In this document: one piece after another, positions 11,008 to 11,130 of the stretch | Position numbering within the stretch: the stretch's first letter is position 1 | How the letters are laid out: every line of letters begins with the position of its first letter | Origin: Baffinella frigidus | Lineage: Eukaryota > Cryptophyceae > Cryptomonadales > Baffinellaceae | Assembly: GCA_026770585.1 (NCBI GenBank) | Contig: MU646330.1 | Coordinates: 365,786-376,915 of the forward strand | Length of the DNA: 11,130 nt | Direction of reading: 5' to 3' | Program-made: the position numbers and the translations under genes | The notes under the pieces: generated by a model | Seen by the model: only the letters and a program-made list of their open reading frames with translations | Told to the model about the DNA's origin: nothing | The model's database searches: none

Positions 11008-11130
11008 GTGGGTGGATTACAGGAGCTACTCGCGATTAAGAACACGCACCTCTCTCTCTCTCTCTCTCTCCTCCTACGGATAGCCTACAGTAGGGACGCT
11101 ATGGCGGTGCTCTCTCTCTCTCTCTCTCTC
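11008..11130. other. No gene; two CT tracts at the window end
   Basis: CT tracts lie at 11050-11071 and 11110-11130, the second running off the window. The spacer contains CTCCTACGGATAGCCTACAG, similar in wording to the arms of foldback element F (9150-9180). Confidence 0.7.

Noticed and set aside
1-11130. tRNA or rRNA genes
   Set aside because: No cloverleaf with A/B box spacing and no conserved rRNA segments were recognised by eye. A tRNAscan-SE or Infernal run would be needed to exclude them.

Overview
The window looks like a gene-poor, repeat-rich stretch of a nuclear chromosome from a eukaryote with TTTAGGG-type telomeres (plants, many green algae, some alveolates). A microalga or similar protist fits best. 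Support comes from TTTAGGG-like arrays at the left and C-rich variant heptamers at the right, short foldback elements resembling MITEs, long GA/CT microsatellites, Kozak-like starts, introns with GT..AG ends, and no bacterial operon layout. The species cannot be named from sequence alone.

Layout. 1-608: telomere-like repeats interrupted by five copies of a ~60-bp satellite. 861-1614: five decayed copies of an exon-like module readable on the minus strand. 1631-1790: GA microsatellite. 1857-2132: a second telomere-like array. 2190-2579: a repeat encoding a GSPRTALLRVSNV-like peptide. 2700-4260: nested foldback elements. 4311-6666: the only region where gene models can be built, a divergent pair. 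The minus-strand model (two exons, 176 aa) has an organelle-presequence-like start. The plus-strand model (four exons, about 147 aa) is an ankyrin-repeat protein with a hydrophobic, possibly secretory N-terminus. Their proposed starts are 116 bp apart and the gap holds a 31-nt palindrome. 6640-7480: duplicated last-exon fragments of the ankyrin gene interleaved with foldback elements. 7500-10035: more foldbacks, minisatellites and tandem duplications. 10336-10610: a CT tract between duplicated 40-bp segments. 10620-11007: C-rich heptamer variants sorted into blocks. The window ends in CT tracts.

Two themes stand out. First, at least two foldback families carry a fixed-length internal palindrome whose arms differ between copies while staying self-complementary, so the stems covary. 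Second, microsatellites sit between short direct duplications of unique sequence. The clearest case is a splice-acceptor/exon-start segment of the ankyrin gene present three times, separated by GA tracts.

All gene models come from reading frame, splice motif and family pattern only. No transcript or homology search was available.
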